From NCBI GenBank assembly GCA_030148425.1, contig JASBTM010000017.1, positions 1-64,000 of the forward strand: DNA of 64,000 nt, read 5' to 3'. Every line of letters begins with the position of its first letter. The stretch's first letter is position 1. Positions 1-9,168 of this stretch are shown here, in pieces. Both the position numbers and the translations under genes were made by a program. The notes beneath the pieces are model-generated. The model saw only the letters and a list, made by a program, of their open reading frames with translations. It did not search any database and had not been told where the DNA came from. The DNA comes from Hyphomicrobium sp. GTDB taxonomy: Bacteria > Pseudomonadota > Alphaproteobacteria > Rhizobiales > Hyphomicrobiaceae.

Positions 1-1260
1 CGAGAGATTGTTGAACTGGCCGAGCGTTGCTTGCGCACGAAGAAGGTTCTGCGCCACCGAGGCCGCGATCAGCGCATCGCGTTGGGAATCGAGTGCGGTG
101 TCCTTGGAATCGAGCTCTGGCAAGATCGCGGTGATGGCGTCGCCCGTCAGCGTGACGCTGCCCGTGAGGTCGCTCATCGCATTCAACAGATGAATCGTGC
201 CGCGCTGGTTGACCGACGTCGTCGCGACGAGAATGCCGCCCTGCGTCACGTCGTGGCCGGCGAGCGTGATGTCGCCCTGCTGCGCGAAGATCAATCCCGC
301 GTTGGTGACCTTGCCGCTGGCGCTGCCGACGGCGATGACCGGCGCAATCTCGGTGCCGCGCGTGGTCGAGAACTGATTGCTGGCCGTGCTGTAGCCCGAG
401 CGCAGAATGAAGCTGTCGCCCGCCGAGAGAAGCGCTTGCCCCTTCGGCGTGCTGATGCTGCCGCTGTTCGACACTTCCGTGCCCATCAGCATGACATAAC
501 CGCCGCCGCTCGTCACCGACGTCGGCGCAGCCGTGGTGATCTCCGCACCCGCTTCGACGCTGATCTTGCCGCCGGCATTGGTGAAGCTCGGCAGATAGCT
601 GTTGCCGCTTTGCGTCGAATAGATGCCGGTGCTCATGAAGGCGGCCGGATCGATGCTGGCACTCGATGCAATCAGCGAGCCGACGTTCACCTGGCTCGAG
701 CCATTGAAAATGATGCCGTTGGGATTAATCAACATCACCGTGCCTTCGGCCTTGATCTGTCCGAGGATCTGGCTCGGGGCGCCGCTAGCGTTGATACGGT
801 TCAACGCCACCCAATTGTTGCCGCTCGCCGCGTTGCCCTTCGACTGATCGAAGCGCACCGTCGTCTCGCGGCCGACGTTGAACTGCTGCCACGTTAGCAA
901 GGCTTTCTGTGCCTGTTGCTCGATGGTGACCGTCACCTGACCGTTCGTCACCTGCTGCGTCGGCTTCGCCGCGTTGACCCACAAGCTTGGGTCCGTGCCG
1001 ACGCGCGGATCGACGACGAGGCCGCCAGCCGACAAACCGTTCGTGACGTTGGTCGGCGCTTGAATCGCGAGGCTCCGCGCCGCCGACTGCGCCGCGCGCA
1101 TCGCCTGGATGGCTTGGCTCGCCTTCGTCAGCGCGTTGACCGACTGCTGCGCGGCTTGCTGTGCCGCTGCGGCACCCTGTTGCGCCGCTGCCTGCGATGC
1201 CGCCGCCGCTGGAGCCGCCCCGCCGCCACCCTTCCCGCTCAAAATGTTGACGCCGCCCGC
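1..1260. repeat. Long direct repeat, copy 1 (matches 29809..31068)
   Basis: This stretch aligns with 29809..31068 at a constant offset of 29808 at both ends I compared, so with no net insertion or deletion. By eye about 90-95% of bases agree. It covers the mature N-terminal part of exoproteins A and B; similarity stops at the signal-peptide junction. The left end is set only by the window edge. Confidence 0.85.
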
Positions 1261-1362
1261 GTAAGCAACGGGTATCGCCGCACATAACGCTGCGACGGCC
1301 GATCCCGATAGCAATACCCTGCGGGTGTTGAACACCTTGGGTGAAAAAATCGCTACGGGCAT
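1..1362 (-). CDS. Filamentous haemagglutinin-like exoprotein (module A), N-terminal part, runs off left edge
   Basis: Two-partner-secretion exoprotein; 454 codons are visible and the frame is still open at base 1. I chose ATG at 1362 because it follows a GGAG-type site and starts a signal peptide (MPVAIFSPKVF, then a hydrophobic core ending VAYA). The mature protein begins GGVNILSGKG, followed by an Ala/Gln-rich stretch of about 60 residues and then the TPS (haemagg_act) domain with the LLTWQQFNVG and NPNGI signatures. By family knowledge this domain is recognised by an outer-membrane TpsB pore, which is not in the window. It is last in module A, about 150 bp after the FecR gene, so it is the likely output of that sigma/anti-sigma pair. 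The mature part is nearly identical in DNA to exoprotein B. The C-terminal part cannot be seen. Confidence 0.9.
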   Translation of the reverse strand, partial: MPVAIFSPKVFNTRRVLLSGSAVAALCAAIPVAYAGGVNILSGKGGGGAAPAAAASQAAAQQGAAAAQQAAQQSVNALTKASQAIQAMRAAQSAARSLAIQAPTNVTNGLSAGGLVVDPRVGTDPSLWVNAAKPTQQVTNGQVTVTIEQQAQKALLTWQQFNVGRETTVRFDQSKGNAASGNNWVALNRINASGAPSQILGQIKAEGTVMLINPNGIIFNGSSQVNVGSLIASSASIDPAAFMSTGIYSTQSGNSYLPSFTNAGGKISVEAGAEITTAAPTSVTSGGGYVMLMGTEVSNSGSISTPKGQALLSAGDSFILRSGYSTASNQFSTTRGTEIAPVIAVGSASGKVTNAGLIFAQQGDITLAGHDVTQGGILVATTSVNQRGTIHLLNAMSDLTGSVTLTGDAITAILPELDSKDTALDSQRDALIAASVAQNLLRAQATLGQFNNLS

Positions 1363-1511
1363 GAGGCGCTCTCCGTGAAATCGACAAAGTCGAAGGACCG
1401 GTCACGCACGTAGCGCCCGATGTCTTCCACCAGAGACGATTGTCGAAGTGAAACTCTGTAGTAGAGCCCGCGCAAAAAAAGAATTCACGTGTCAGCGCAG
1501 GACGATGTCCG

Positions 1512-2492
1512 TTACCCCAAAAGCACGATCCCGCCCGGCAAGGACCTTGGTGTCGCGCCATAGACTTCCGCAATCCATCCCAAGATTTCGTCGATCCGCT
1601 CAATTTTGAAGCGGCCGTTGACTGACTTTTGCGCGATCGCCTCTTTAATCAATATGATGCGGCCGGGCCGGTAACGATTGAGTTCCGTGATGACATCGGA
1701 CAGGGGAGTCTGACGGAAGACGAGAACGCCGTCGCGCCAAGCGGATGCTTCCTCAAGGTTAACGGAAGCAACATCGCCAAACACCTTGTTGCTATAGCGA
1801 AGCTGACCACCGGGAGCGACCGTGGTCCTGCGGCTGCCTTGCTCGACCTGGACGTCGCCTTCGAAGCAAGTCACGCAAACATTCGCGCCGGAATTGTAGA
1901 CATCAAACCGAGCGCGGCTCGCGATCGTGCGGCCACCCTCCGCCACCACCGCGAATGGCCGTGTCTGATCTGCGGGCAGCGTAAAAGATGCCTGGCCTGC
2001 AACCAACTTGACTTGATCGAGATCGCCGTTCGATGTTGCGAGATCAATGCTCGTTTGCGTGTTCATCTGCACGGTCACTTGGTTCGCAAGCGTCAGACGC
2101 TTCTGCTCGCCAGTCGCCGTGCGGTAGTCGGCTCGAAGCACCTCGAGGGAAGGCCAGAGCCCAAGCGGCGGATGGACGACCGTGTAGGCCACTCCCGCTG
2201 CTACGGCGCCCGCTCCTCCGGCCAGTATGGCGCGACGGCTCAACGCGGGAGGCGGTGGGATCCAGACCGGAGGTCCTTCGTGTGCGAGCAGGGCGCGACC
2301 GGCCACACCAAAATCCTGCCACAGCCGCTTTGCTTCTGCGAAAGCGGCCGCATGAGCTGGGGTCTGCTCGCGCCAAATTCTGGCCTTCTCGAAGTCCTCT
2401 GGACTAGCTTCGCCGGAGAGAAGGTGTTCGATCTGACGGCGCGCTTCTCGTTGCAACTGCGCGCCCTCCTTCTGGCGGTCATCGACGGTCAT
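1512..2492 (-). CDS. FecR-family anti-sigma factor (module A)
   Basis: 326 aa inner-membrane regulator predicted to hold the adjacent ECF sigma factor and to relay a periplasmic signal. The N-terminal cytoplasmic domain (about 15-65, DUF4880-like) contains the family pattern HAAAFAEAKRLW. A single hydrophobic segment at about 88-106 is preceded by a twin-arginine-like SRRAIL. The periplasmic FecR domain spans about 120-225, and a C-terminal DUF4974/STN-like domain at about 250-326 contains LNRYRPGRIIL. The ATG overlaps the sigma-factor stop (ATGA, 2489-2492), implying translational coupling. FecR is known to contact the STN domain of a transducer; here the only STN protein nearby is the one encoded two genes upstream. 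Confidence 0.93.
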   Translation of the reverse strand: MTVDDRQKEGAQLQREARRQIEHLLSGEASPEDFEKARIWREQTPAHAAAFAEAKRLWQDFGVAGRALLAHEGPPVWIPPPPALSRRAILAGGAGAVAAGVAYTVVHPPLGLWPSLEVLRADYRTATGEQKRLTLANQVTVQMNTQTSIDLATSNGDLDQVKLVAGQASFTLPADQTRPFAVVAEGGRTIASRARFDVYNSGANVCVTCFEGDVQVEQGSRRTTVAPGGQLRYSNKVFGDVASVNLEEASAWRDGVLVFRQTPLSDVITELNRYRPGRIILIKEAIAQKSVNGRFKIERIDEILGWIAEVYGATPRSLPGGIVLLG

Positions 2493-3094
2493 TCTTTCGT
2501 CCCCCGAGTTCTCGGCTTTTTCATTGCCGATTCGGAAAGCTCCTGAGAGGGGGACGATTCTCGCGGGTCGGAGGTGAAGTTCTGCTCTGAGATTTTCTCG
2601 ATACGCTTAGCACAATAATCGTGTGCGGCCCGCAATTCCCAGTGAACATAGCGTACCGACACGCCATACCGCTTTGCAATCTCGCCGCGACTGAGCCCCT
2701 CGACGCGTGCCGCCAGCAGGATCGCTTTGCGACGTGGCGGAAGTTCCGCCATGACCGCCATCAAGAATTGCAGATCCGAACGGCTTTCTATGCTGCGCTC
2801 GGAGCTCGGCGCATCGTCGACGATGCCGAGCAAAATCTTTGCATCAGAAGTCGAAACCAGCCGGTTTTCAGCCCGCTGATTATCGCGAGCCATATTGATG
2901 GCCATCCGGAAAAGATAGGTGTCAGGATGCTTTATTTGCGCGAGTTCTCCTCCACGCTCGAGACGCAACCATGTGTCGTGAAGAGCGTCTCCCGCAAGAT
3001 CGGCCGATCCCAATTTTCTGGTCAGGCGCTTCTTCAAATCCTCGTATTTCACCAACAGGAGCTGCTGAAGGACAGCCCATCCCCTCTGCGTCAT
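2489..3094 (-). CDS. ECF-type RNA polymerase sigma factor, FecI-like (module A)
   Basis: 201 aa. Region 2 lies at about 12-75 (DALHDTWLRLER, YLFRMAINMARD) and region 4 at about 108-165 (LPPRRKAILLAARVEGLSRGEIAKRYGVS), the usual FecI-group layout. I chose ATG 3094 rather than the in-frame start 15 codons upstream because it forms an ATGA overlap with the STN gene stop and aligns with the starts of the two paralogues. Compared with them it carries an extra basic, Ser-rich tail of about 30 residues. It is predicted to transcribe the exoprotein gene downstream once released by FecR. Its promoter sequence could not be identified. Confidence 0.93.
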   Translation of the reverse strand: MTQRGWAVLQQLLLVKYEDLKKRLTRKLGSADLAGDALHDTWLRLERGGELAQIKHPDTYLFRMAINMARDNQRAENRLVSTSDAKILLGIVDDAPSSERSIESRSDLQFLMAVMAELPPRRKAILLAARVEGLSRGEIAKRYGVSVRYVHWELRAAHDYCAKRIEKISEQNFTSDPRESSPSQELSESAMKKPRTRGTKE

Positions 3095-3828
3095 GGGTCT
3101 GCCTTCGCTCGTTCCACATAGTGAAGCACGTTCTGACAATCCCTTGTCCTATCAGGTACGACGAGCATGACGAGCGGCTGAGCGAACCCGGCCGGCGGTG
3201 GCTCACCGATCACCAAGCGGCTAACCATGCGATCGAGAACTGAGTCCAGATTGGAATTGCCCGTCGTATCGAGAAGCACCGCGCGCGTCACGATGCCTGA
3301 CGATGCGATCCAGAGGCCGATCACGGCTCGGTATCCGCCTAGTCGAGTGAGTTTATCCGCGCACAAAATTTGTTTCAGACGGGCCTGGACCCTTCCGTAA
3401 TACCGCGTGACAGCCTCCTGTGATTGCGTGCCCATGCGAGGCTGATCCACGTCCCGGTCTGGCACCAAAACGAAGCCGTCCGCGGCCATGTAGCGGGGCG
3501 CGAGGCCGGTGCCGGCAAGAAGCTTGTGCAGCGCGACGTCGGGCGGGAGGACGCCTTTGACCCCCGTCGATTGTCGGCCTTCCGCAAGTGAAGCATCGTA
3601 GACAACCTGCCGGCCAGAGATAGCTCCATAAACTTCGAGTGCAGAAACCAGGGACTGCGCGGAAATATCGAAGGAGATTTGATGCTGGGCGTCCGGCGAG
3701 GCTGCCGGAGTGGCCTCAGCGATGCTCATCGCAAGCACGAAAGGTGCGAGGAGTGAACACAGCACAGTCGCAAAGAAACCAGAACGCCAACTGTCATCCT
3801 TTGGTCCGGCTATCCTCTGCTCTTTCAT
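3091..3828 (-). CDS. Periplasmic STN-domain / TonB-C-like protein (module A)
   Basis: 245 aa from ATG 3828, which directly precedes a signal sequence (basic n-region, hydrophobic core about 17-35). Residues about 50-122 form an STN (secretin/TonB short N-terminal) domain with the pattern FDISAQSLVSALEVYG and a GVLPPDVALHKLLAGTGL loop. Residues about 140-227 resemble the TonB C-terminal domain (GGYRAVIGLWI, then V..AVLLDTTGNSNLD). It first cistron of module A and overlaps the sigma gene by ATGA. In classical Fec signalling the STN domain is the plug extension of a TonB-dependent receptor that touches FecR; here it stands alone. The role as signal input is inference. Start sites further upstream are possible. 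Confidence 0.82.
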   Translation of the reverse strand: MKEQRIAGPKDDSWRSGFFATVLCSLLAPFVLAMSIAEATPAASPDAQHQISFDISAQSLVSALEVYGAISGRQVVYDASLAEGRQSTGVKGVLPPDVALHKLLAGTGLAPRYMAADGFVLVPDRDVDQPRMGTQSQEAVTRYYGRVQARLKQILCADKLTRLGGYRAVIGLWIASSGIVTRAVLLDTTGNSNLDSVLDRMVSRLVIGEPPPAGFAQPLVMLVVPDRTRDCQNVLHYVERAKADP

Positions 3829-4002
3829 GAGTCTGCACTTGTTCCACCCAAGCGACGCGAATTTGCTCGCCGTCTGTTCCCTGTGCCGCCGTTTCAACCT
3901 AATCGACGTCGCCCCGAGGAGCATCCGGTGGGCACCTGAACTAAGGTCTTCGGGGCGGGAAACGAGTGCTTGATAAATTATCAGTCAGTTTGATGCAATT
4001 GT

Positions 4003-4260
4003 ATGACATCCGCCGTGAGGCGGCTCGGACAGGAACTGATCGACTTCGAAGCAACGGGTGCGATCATGCCGTCTGCAATGGCGTGTATCCGCTTTCTCAT
4101 CTTCACCGGTGCACGGCTAGGAGAGATGCTCACGCAGCAGTGGGGCACGTCGATCTTGTGCGGCGCCTGCTTCTCTTGCCCGAAAGCAAGACCGGCCAGA
4201 GGCCAACCATGATCAATCAGCGAGCCATCGAGATTCGGCCGATGGCGCAACATGCCAGCG
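4003..4260 (+). pseudogene. Tyrosine recombinase (phage integrase) remnant, frameshifted
   Basis: One frame reads IRFLIFTGARLGEMLTQQWG, the catalytic-arginine box of tyrosine recombinases. At about 4141-4147 the similarity passes to another frame reading HVDLVRRLLLLPESKTGQ, the next conserved block of the same fold. The N-terminal arm-binding domain and the HxxR and Tyr boxes are absent, so the gene is dead. It sits just outside the hydrolase island, consistent with a former integration module. A small imperfect palindrome (TGATAA-A-TTATCA, 3971-3983) lies just upstream; its meaning is unknown. From 4261 to 4564 I see no supported gene. Confidence 0.7.
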
Positions 4261-4564
4261 TGGGCCGAACATAAGCCCGTTCCCCGCGTTAGCGGCGAGC
4301 GGGAGCGTAAAGCGCTCGTGAACGGACATCGCTTGCTGTGGAGGAACGTTTCCGCTCGGAGATGAGCTGATGTCCGCTTTCTCGGCGAAGTGTCCTTAGA
4401 TGTGCGGCTATCGAGCCCGATCCCTTTGCAAGACGCCGGCGTGCCGAAAGTCTCGTAAACAAGACGACCAGGCTCTTCATTCCAGTCGCCGGTGCTTTGG
4501 ATTTGTTGCTGTAAGGGCTATTGGCGTTATTGCCCACGGGGAGAAGTTAACGCTGCTGCGTGGG

Positions 4565-7228
4565 TTACACTGCGGCGATTGCGTTATTGAAAAAGGCCTC
4601 AGCGTCCAGAATGCCGAAGCCAAAACCCTCGTGATGAAACGGCGCGCGTGACATTGCTGTGCGAACCAACAAAGGCTGAATTTGGCGCGCGTTCAACGAT
4701 GTCTGTCCCAATTTTTCACGGGCTGACATTACGAGGGCTATCGCTCCGGTGACATGAGGCGCCGCCATACTCGTACCCGTCATAACTGCGGTATCCTGCG
4801 GCCCGCCGTTGGAGCCCGCGGCAAGTATTCGATTTCCAGGTGCACAGATGTCAGGCTTCGGCCTGTTGTCCCGCGTTCGACCGTATGATGAGGAAGTCGT
4901 CAGCTGCAGCGGCAGCTGCGGGCTGCATGCGCCAACTGTGATGACCGTAAGTGCCGTGCCAGGGATGCTCAGCGTACCTCTCGGCTCTTCAACCAAGAAG
5001 CGAACAGGGCGTGTATCGTCGCGTTCCGCCCAAATATCGACTTCGCCGTCACCACTTAGGACAGACGTTCCCGTTACTTTCAGCACCCATTCGCCACTTT
5101 GTATCGACGAAGCTGCCTCGCTTATGATGATGGCAAGCCTGTTAGCACCATTATCGGGATGGTAGCGTGTGAGCCGCAGCTCGCAGTTGTTTCCTCCAAG
5201 GACAGTGATGCTGTTTGGGCTGGCGTTGGTAACAGCACCTGATGACTTTCCAGCGGGATCTATCAATGTGAATTCAAGATCGTCGAGTGAGCTGTACCAG
5301 AGCTCAAAATAATCCTTTTTACGCTTCGGCAAGGTGTCGATCGAGTTCCATTTGATCGTTTCAACGCCATTAAAGGCGCGTATACGTGCGTGCCCCGCGT
5401 ACCCTCTCTCATTGCCAGCTGATTTGACGATCACCACTCCGGCGTCCCTTCCCCCACCACTCAACGCATCAAACGCAGCTTCGAGGGTCGATGAGCCGTC
5501 ATGCGCTCCGGCGTTCATACCCTGGCTAATGTTGATTGCGATTGGTTTCCAGGCAGAAGCGATCGGATTGCTGGCTTGAGCGCCGGGGATGTCGCCACCA
5601 GCAGCGGAACGCAAGAAAGCAACTGCATCGACGTGACTATTCGAATAGCCAAGGCTTCGCGGTGCTCCTGCCGCCGAGCGGATACGCCCTGCGACGACGA
5701 TGAAGGACGCCCCCGGCGCCATTCCGTCGGCGAGACGTCCCGTCGCGCGCCCACCGGCAATGCTAGCAACGTGCGTCCCGTGCCCGAGCGGATCGCGGAG
5801 TGACGCCGGCACCGACAAACGCCCCGCAATGAATTGATCGATTTCAGATTTGAGATAAAGCGTTCCGTAGGTCTGCCTAAAGTATTCAGGAGCTACAGAA
5901 GAAGGTGAGCGACCCTGTGCTGTCTGATCCCAGTAAGCGAGTATGCGAGAGGTTCCATCAGGCGCTCGGAACGCCTCGTGCAGGACATCGACGCCGGTAT
6001 CGATAATGCCGATCAGAGCGGCGTCACCATTCTCGGAAATCGGCGGACGATGAACCACATCACCGTGTATAAAGGGGATCGACGACTGGAGCTCCAAGTT
6101 TCCTGCTTCTCTGCTCGCCTCGATCGCGAGGATCTCAGGATCTTGTTCCAACCACTTCAGCTGATGGCTTGTCACCTCCAATGAGGCAAAATTTCCGAAT
6201 TTCGAGTTGACAATGATATTGAGCTTTGGCTCCCAGTTGGCGTCCCGTAGACGGACAAGCACCGGCAGACGTTCGCCATCTACGATTTCGTCTCCGTCAA
6301 AGGCTATGGCTTTTCGCTGGATAGCGCGATCAAATGCGACTTCCACCTCTCCCGACTGTAAAGCGGAGTCTGTGTTTGCTCCGGTAGCGTAGCGACGCAC
6401 GGCCGCAATGTAACGATCGAGATAATGATCAGAAATCTCGGGGAATAGCCCTTCAAGGCTCGGTTCCAGTGCGCCGCGGTAGGGGATGCCACCTTCCACG
6501 GATGGAGCATTGAGCCTGCGGATATCGTGCTGCAATCTGGCAAACTCGGCTTCAGAGAGAGGCGGATCCTCCGCCGCAAGCGCCGATTCGGAAGCCTGCA
6601 CCGCTCCATTCCCGTCGAAATGCAAACAGGTTCCAAATGTCTGGAAGCCCGGCGGAATCCTTGTGACGATATCCTGATGGTTGACGAACCGAAAATATCG
6701 GTCACGATAGTTGTTTTCTATGTAACTTCGGAAAGCTTCATCACACAAACGCGGCTGCCCGAATGTGTGCACACCTGGAGTTAGCCCGAGCAGACTGAGA
6801 TCGGCGGCCGCCAAACCGGCAAGCGCACCTCCGAGGCTATGCCCCGTAAGCCAGATTGCCTCATTCTTCGTTTGTGCGGCTTGTGCTGCCGTAATAACCT
6901 GGCTGCGAACCGCTTCATAAGATCGCAAGAAACCAGAATGGACGAGCCCGAAGTTGCCGAAAGGCGTCAGCGCGATGTCCATATTTGATATCCAATCGCC
7001 CAGGCTTTCGCTGCCACGAAATGCAATGAGCAGCACGCCATCTGCCTCGGCGATAAAACCCTGCGTATCTCCAATATCCAAGAAGCTGGCCGAAGAAAAG
7101 CGCCAGGAGTTTATCGCCGTACTCTTGACGGTTGCTCCTGGTTCGTAAGCCAGCTTACAAGCAACGGCGAGAGAAAAAGCGGCTTTCCAAGAGAAGCCCT
7201 GATCGCGAAGAGCATCGAGTTCGAACAT
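4565..7228 (-). CDS. Fusion of class 3 lipase and subtilisin-like (S8) serine protease
   Basis: 887 aa. The N-terminal third is a class 3 lipase: LIAFRGSE oxyanion strand, GHSLGGA nucleophile elbow (Ser131), probable Asp186 in NHQDIVTR and His203. Residues about 300-385 (VLVRLRDANW, LKWLEQDPEILAIEASR) look like a protease prodomain. The C-terminal half is a subtilase: Asp410 (GIIDTGVD), His486 (GHGTHVASIAGG), oxyanion Asn in SAGNE, Ser820 (GTSMAAPHVTG). There is no signal peptide, so it probably acts in the cytoplasm or leaves by another route. It lies 48 bp after the caspase-like gene and is likely co-transcribed with it. The lipase-plus-subtilase architecture is unusual; both active sites look intact. 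Substrates are unknown. Confidence 0.88.
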   Translation of the reverse strand: MFELDALRDQGFSWKAAFSLAVACKLAYEPGATVKSTAINSWRFSSASFLDIGDTQGFIAEADGVLLIAFRGSESLGDWISNMDIALTPFGNFGLVHSGFLRSYEAVRSQVITAAQAAQTKNEAIWLTGHSLGGALAGLAAADLSLLGLTPGVHTFGQPRLCDEAFRSYIENNYRDRYFRFVNHQDIVTRIPPGFQTFGTCLHFDGNGAVQASESALAAEDPPLSEAEFARLQHDIRRLNAPSVEGGIPYRGALEPSLEGLFPEISDHYLDRYIAAVRRYATGANTDSALQSGEVEVAFDRAIQRKAIAFDGDEIVDGERLPVLVRLRDANWEPKLNIIVNSKFGNFASLEVTSHQLKWLEQDPEILAIEASREAGNLELQSSIPFIHGDVVHRPPISENGDAALIGIIDTGVDVLHEAFRAPDGTSRILAYWDQTAQGRSPSSVAPEYFRQTYGTLYLKSEIDQFIAGRLSVPASLRDPLGHGTHVASIAGGRATGRLADGMAPGASFIVVAGRIRSAAGAPRSLGYSNSHVDAVAFLRSAAGGDIPGAQASNPIASAWKPIAINISQGMNAGAHDGSSTLEAAFDALSGGGRDAGVVIVKSAGNERGYAGHARIRAFNGVETIKWNSIDTLPKRKKDYFELWYSSLDDLEFTLIDPAGKSSGAVTNASPNSITVLGGNNCELRLTRYHPDNGANRLAIIISEAASSIQSGEWVLKVTGTSVLSGDGEVDIWAERDDTRPVRFLVEEPRGTLSIPGTALTVITVGACSPQLPLQLTTSSSYGRTRDNRPKPDICAPGNRILAAGSNGGPQDTAVMTGTSMAAPHVTGAIALVMSAREKLGQTSLNARQIQPLLVRTAMSRAPFHHEGFGFGILDAEAFFNNAIAAV

Positions 7229-7276
7229 TGCATTGCCCCAATATCGATTGACAGAAATGTCCAGGTATCCAACTCA

Positions 7277-8791
7277 CTAACGGTTCCGCAGCCTATTCGT
7301 GGTCTCCATTAAACGTGCCTCTGCGCCGTTGATGAAATCCGCCGCCGGGCGCAGAGCCTCTGCTTCGGCTTCCTTCCAGGATGAGGGAACGTAGTTCCAA
7401 TATGCGTAGCCGGACATGGCCGCGAGCATTCCGTCCCAAACTCCCGTCGCAACATAAATGGCCAATGTTTCGCCATTGCCGGTGGTATCGCAGTTGATCA
7501 CGTGAAATACGCGCAGAAGCATCGTTACAGCGACGTAGATCATTACCACGGCAATGCCTGTGGAGATTGCCAGAGCGAACGGCTTGACCTGACGCTGTGC
7601 ACTCGAGCTGATGGCTCCAGCGGCAAGAATGCCGACCGAGTAGATCATGCCAGATGCGAATACCGCATTTAGTTGAACCAAGAAGGCCGGATCATTGACG
7701 ACCTCCAGCCAAGCATCATGACAAGGCAGTGATTTTTCACCGACCGCAGGTGCGAGAGTAATGTTGGCAACTATCCACGATAAATATGTGACGGCAAATG
7801 CCGCGAGTCCCGACCACCACGTTCCCCGTCCCCATTTCATGACGCCATAGGCGATGACGGCCGAAAATGGCGCGCCTGCTAACCATTGGGTATTGGCGAG
7901 ATCGCTTACATCGAATGGTATGTATTTGCCTTTATTAAATGAGAGGCAGGCCGACAGAAGTCCGACGACTAACCCGAGAATGCCCATTACGATAATTGGT
8001 GTGCTGTCAGCTCGCTTGAACAGAAAGGTTCGTGTTAGGTTGTCGTGCTTCCACGGACGCTGCTGTCCCCTCGTGTCCTCTCCAACTGCGTCGGCTACCC
8101 ACCGCATCAATTCGTCAATGGAGAGCCCTGGCGTATTGAGATATTTCTCGATGCGCTCCGTGAAGCGGCTAAGACCATTGACAGTCCCTTCGGCGATGGC
8201 ACCGGGGGACGTCGCGTACGCTATGAAAGTCTCCGTTTCCGCGTCGACCCTGATCTCTGAGAGCCCCTGCGCGAAGACCTGGAGACCGCACGTTCCACAT
8301 GTCGTGCTCCCTGTCAGATTGGCGCGTTTGGCCAACGTCTGGGCATTTTCCCGCGCAGGACTTGCAGGATTACTCCGGCACGCATCTAAAAACACGAGAC
8401 AAGTGTGCTCGCGACCGCCTGAATGAGAGCGTAGAAGCTCGTTAGTTTCCTCGACAAGGCTTTCGATCCGGACAGGTTGCTTCTCAAGCAAGCCTGCCAA
8501 AGAAGTGGGTGTGTCTATAGGAACCAGAATATTGCCATCGCCGTACTGCAGCCCGTGCCCGGAATAGTAGAGGAGAGCAACGTTGGCGCCCTTGGCCTGC
8601 GATCTAAATTCCTCGAACGCATCTCTAATCTGCTGCGAACTTGCATCGATCAAAGACAGAACGTCAAAACCGCACTCGCGCAGAGCCTTGGAAAAGGCAT
8701 CAACATCAAGTTTCGGACTATCTAGTTTGAACGCCTGCACTTTGTAATTTGAATTGCCTATCAAAAACGCATGACGCTTCTCTATGGTCAT
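7277..8791 (-). CDS. Caspase-like (C14) protease with C-terminal transmembrane region
   Basis: 504 aa from ATG 8791, preferred over the upstream TTG because AAGGGA sits 7 bases before it. Residues 5-270 are a caspase/metacaspase-fold peptidase: RHAFLIGNSNY first strand, catalytic His79 in YYSGHG, catalytic Cys138 in FLDACRS. Residues about 275-470 hold roughly six hydrophobic segments, so the protease is tethered to the inner membrane and faces the cytoplasm; a short charged tail follows. It is first gene of the minus-strand pair with the lipase-subtilase. Caspase-like proteases of this type occur in bacterial suicide and conflict systems, but the trigger and targets here are unknown. Confidence 0.88.
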   Translation of the reverse strand: MTIEKRHAFLIGNSNYKVQAFKLDSPKLDVDAFSKALRECGFDVLSLIDASSQQIRDAFEEFRSQAKGANVALLYYSGHGLQYGDGNILVPIDTPTSLAGLLEKQPVRIESLVEETNELLRSHSGGREHTCLVFLDACRSNPASPARENAQTLAKRANLTGSTTCGTCGLQVFAQGLSEIRVDAETETFIAYATSPGAIAEGTVNGLSRFTERIEKYLNTPGLSIDELMRWVADAVGEDTRGQQRPWKHDNLTRTFLFKRADSTPIIVMGILGLVVGLLSACLSFNKGKYIPFDVSDLANTQWLAGAPFSAVIAYGVMKWGRGTWWSGLAAFAVTYLSWIVANITLAPAVGEKSLPCHDAWLEVVNDPAFLVQLNAVFASGMIYSVGILAAGAISSSAQRQVKPFALAISTGIAVVMIYVAVTMLLRVFHVINCDTTGNGETLAIYVATGVWDGMLAAMSGYAYWNYVPSSWKEAEAEALRPAADFINGAEARLMETTNRLRNR

Positions 8792-8886
8792 GTGATTGTC
8801 CCTTGCCCCGCGCCAATCGCGAACCTTCAATCGCGAGAAGGGCCTGACTATAAAATCCCGAGAAAATCAATGAAGAGAATATAGAG

Positions 8887-9105
8887 CTATGAGAGAAAAC
8901 TAGCTCGGCTCAGAACCGTCCACAAGCGGCCATCTGCTTCGACACAAACTCCGCTGGTGAATAAACAACGCTCACCTTCTGCGCCTCGGCTGTCGTCTGG
9001 GTATCGATCCTTGTAGAGATAGATGCACCACTTGGTGGACGCTAGCGCAGGGGCGCGCTTTGCATTATGTTTGTCAACATTGCCGATTAATCTGCACAGC
9101 TTCAT
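8887..9105 (-). CDS. Small ORF of doubtful reality between divergent operons
   Basis: 72 codons from ATG 9105 to 8887, in the 377-bp gap between the divergent caspase and lysozyme genes. The product would be basic and Cys-containing (four Cys) with no family I recognise. The ribosome-binding site is weak and there is no homologue in the window. The gap must also hold the promoters of both operons, so this may be chance. Confidence 0.22.
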   Translation of the reverse strand: MKLCRLIGNVDKHNAKRAPALASTKWCIYLYKDRYPDDSRGAEGERCLFTSGVCVEADGRLWTVLSRASFLS

Positions 9106-9168
9106 TTTACGCGCTTTGCCCGTTTTTCTTACCCTTTGAGGTTTCCGTATTTTTTGAGGGAATGTTTC

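Noticed and set aside
1629..2546. Plus-strand frame of 305 codons opposite the module A FecR gene
   Set aside because: FecR on the minus strand has full domain support and paralogues; the opposite frame has no recognisable domain.
4289..4537. Minus-strand frame of 82 codons downstream of the lipase-subtilase gene
   Set aside because: Low-complexity basic product, no start signal and located in a decayed integrase region.
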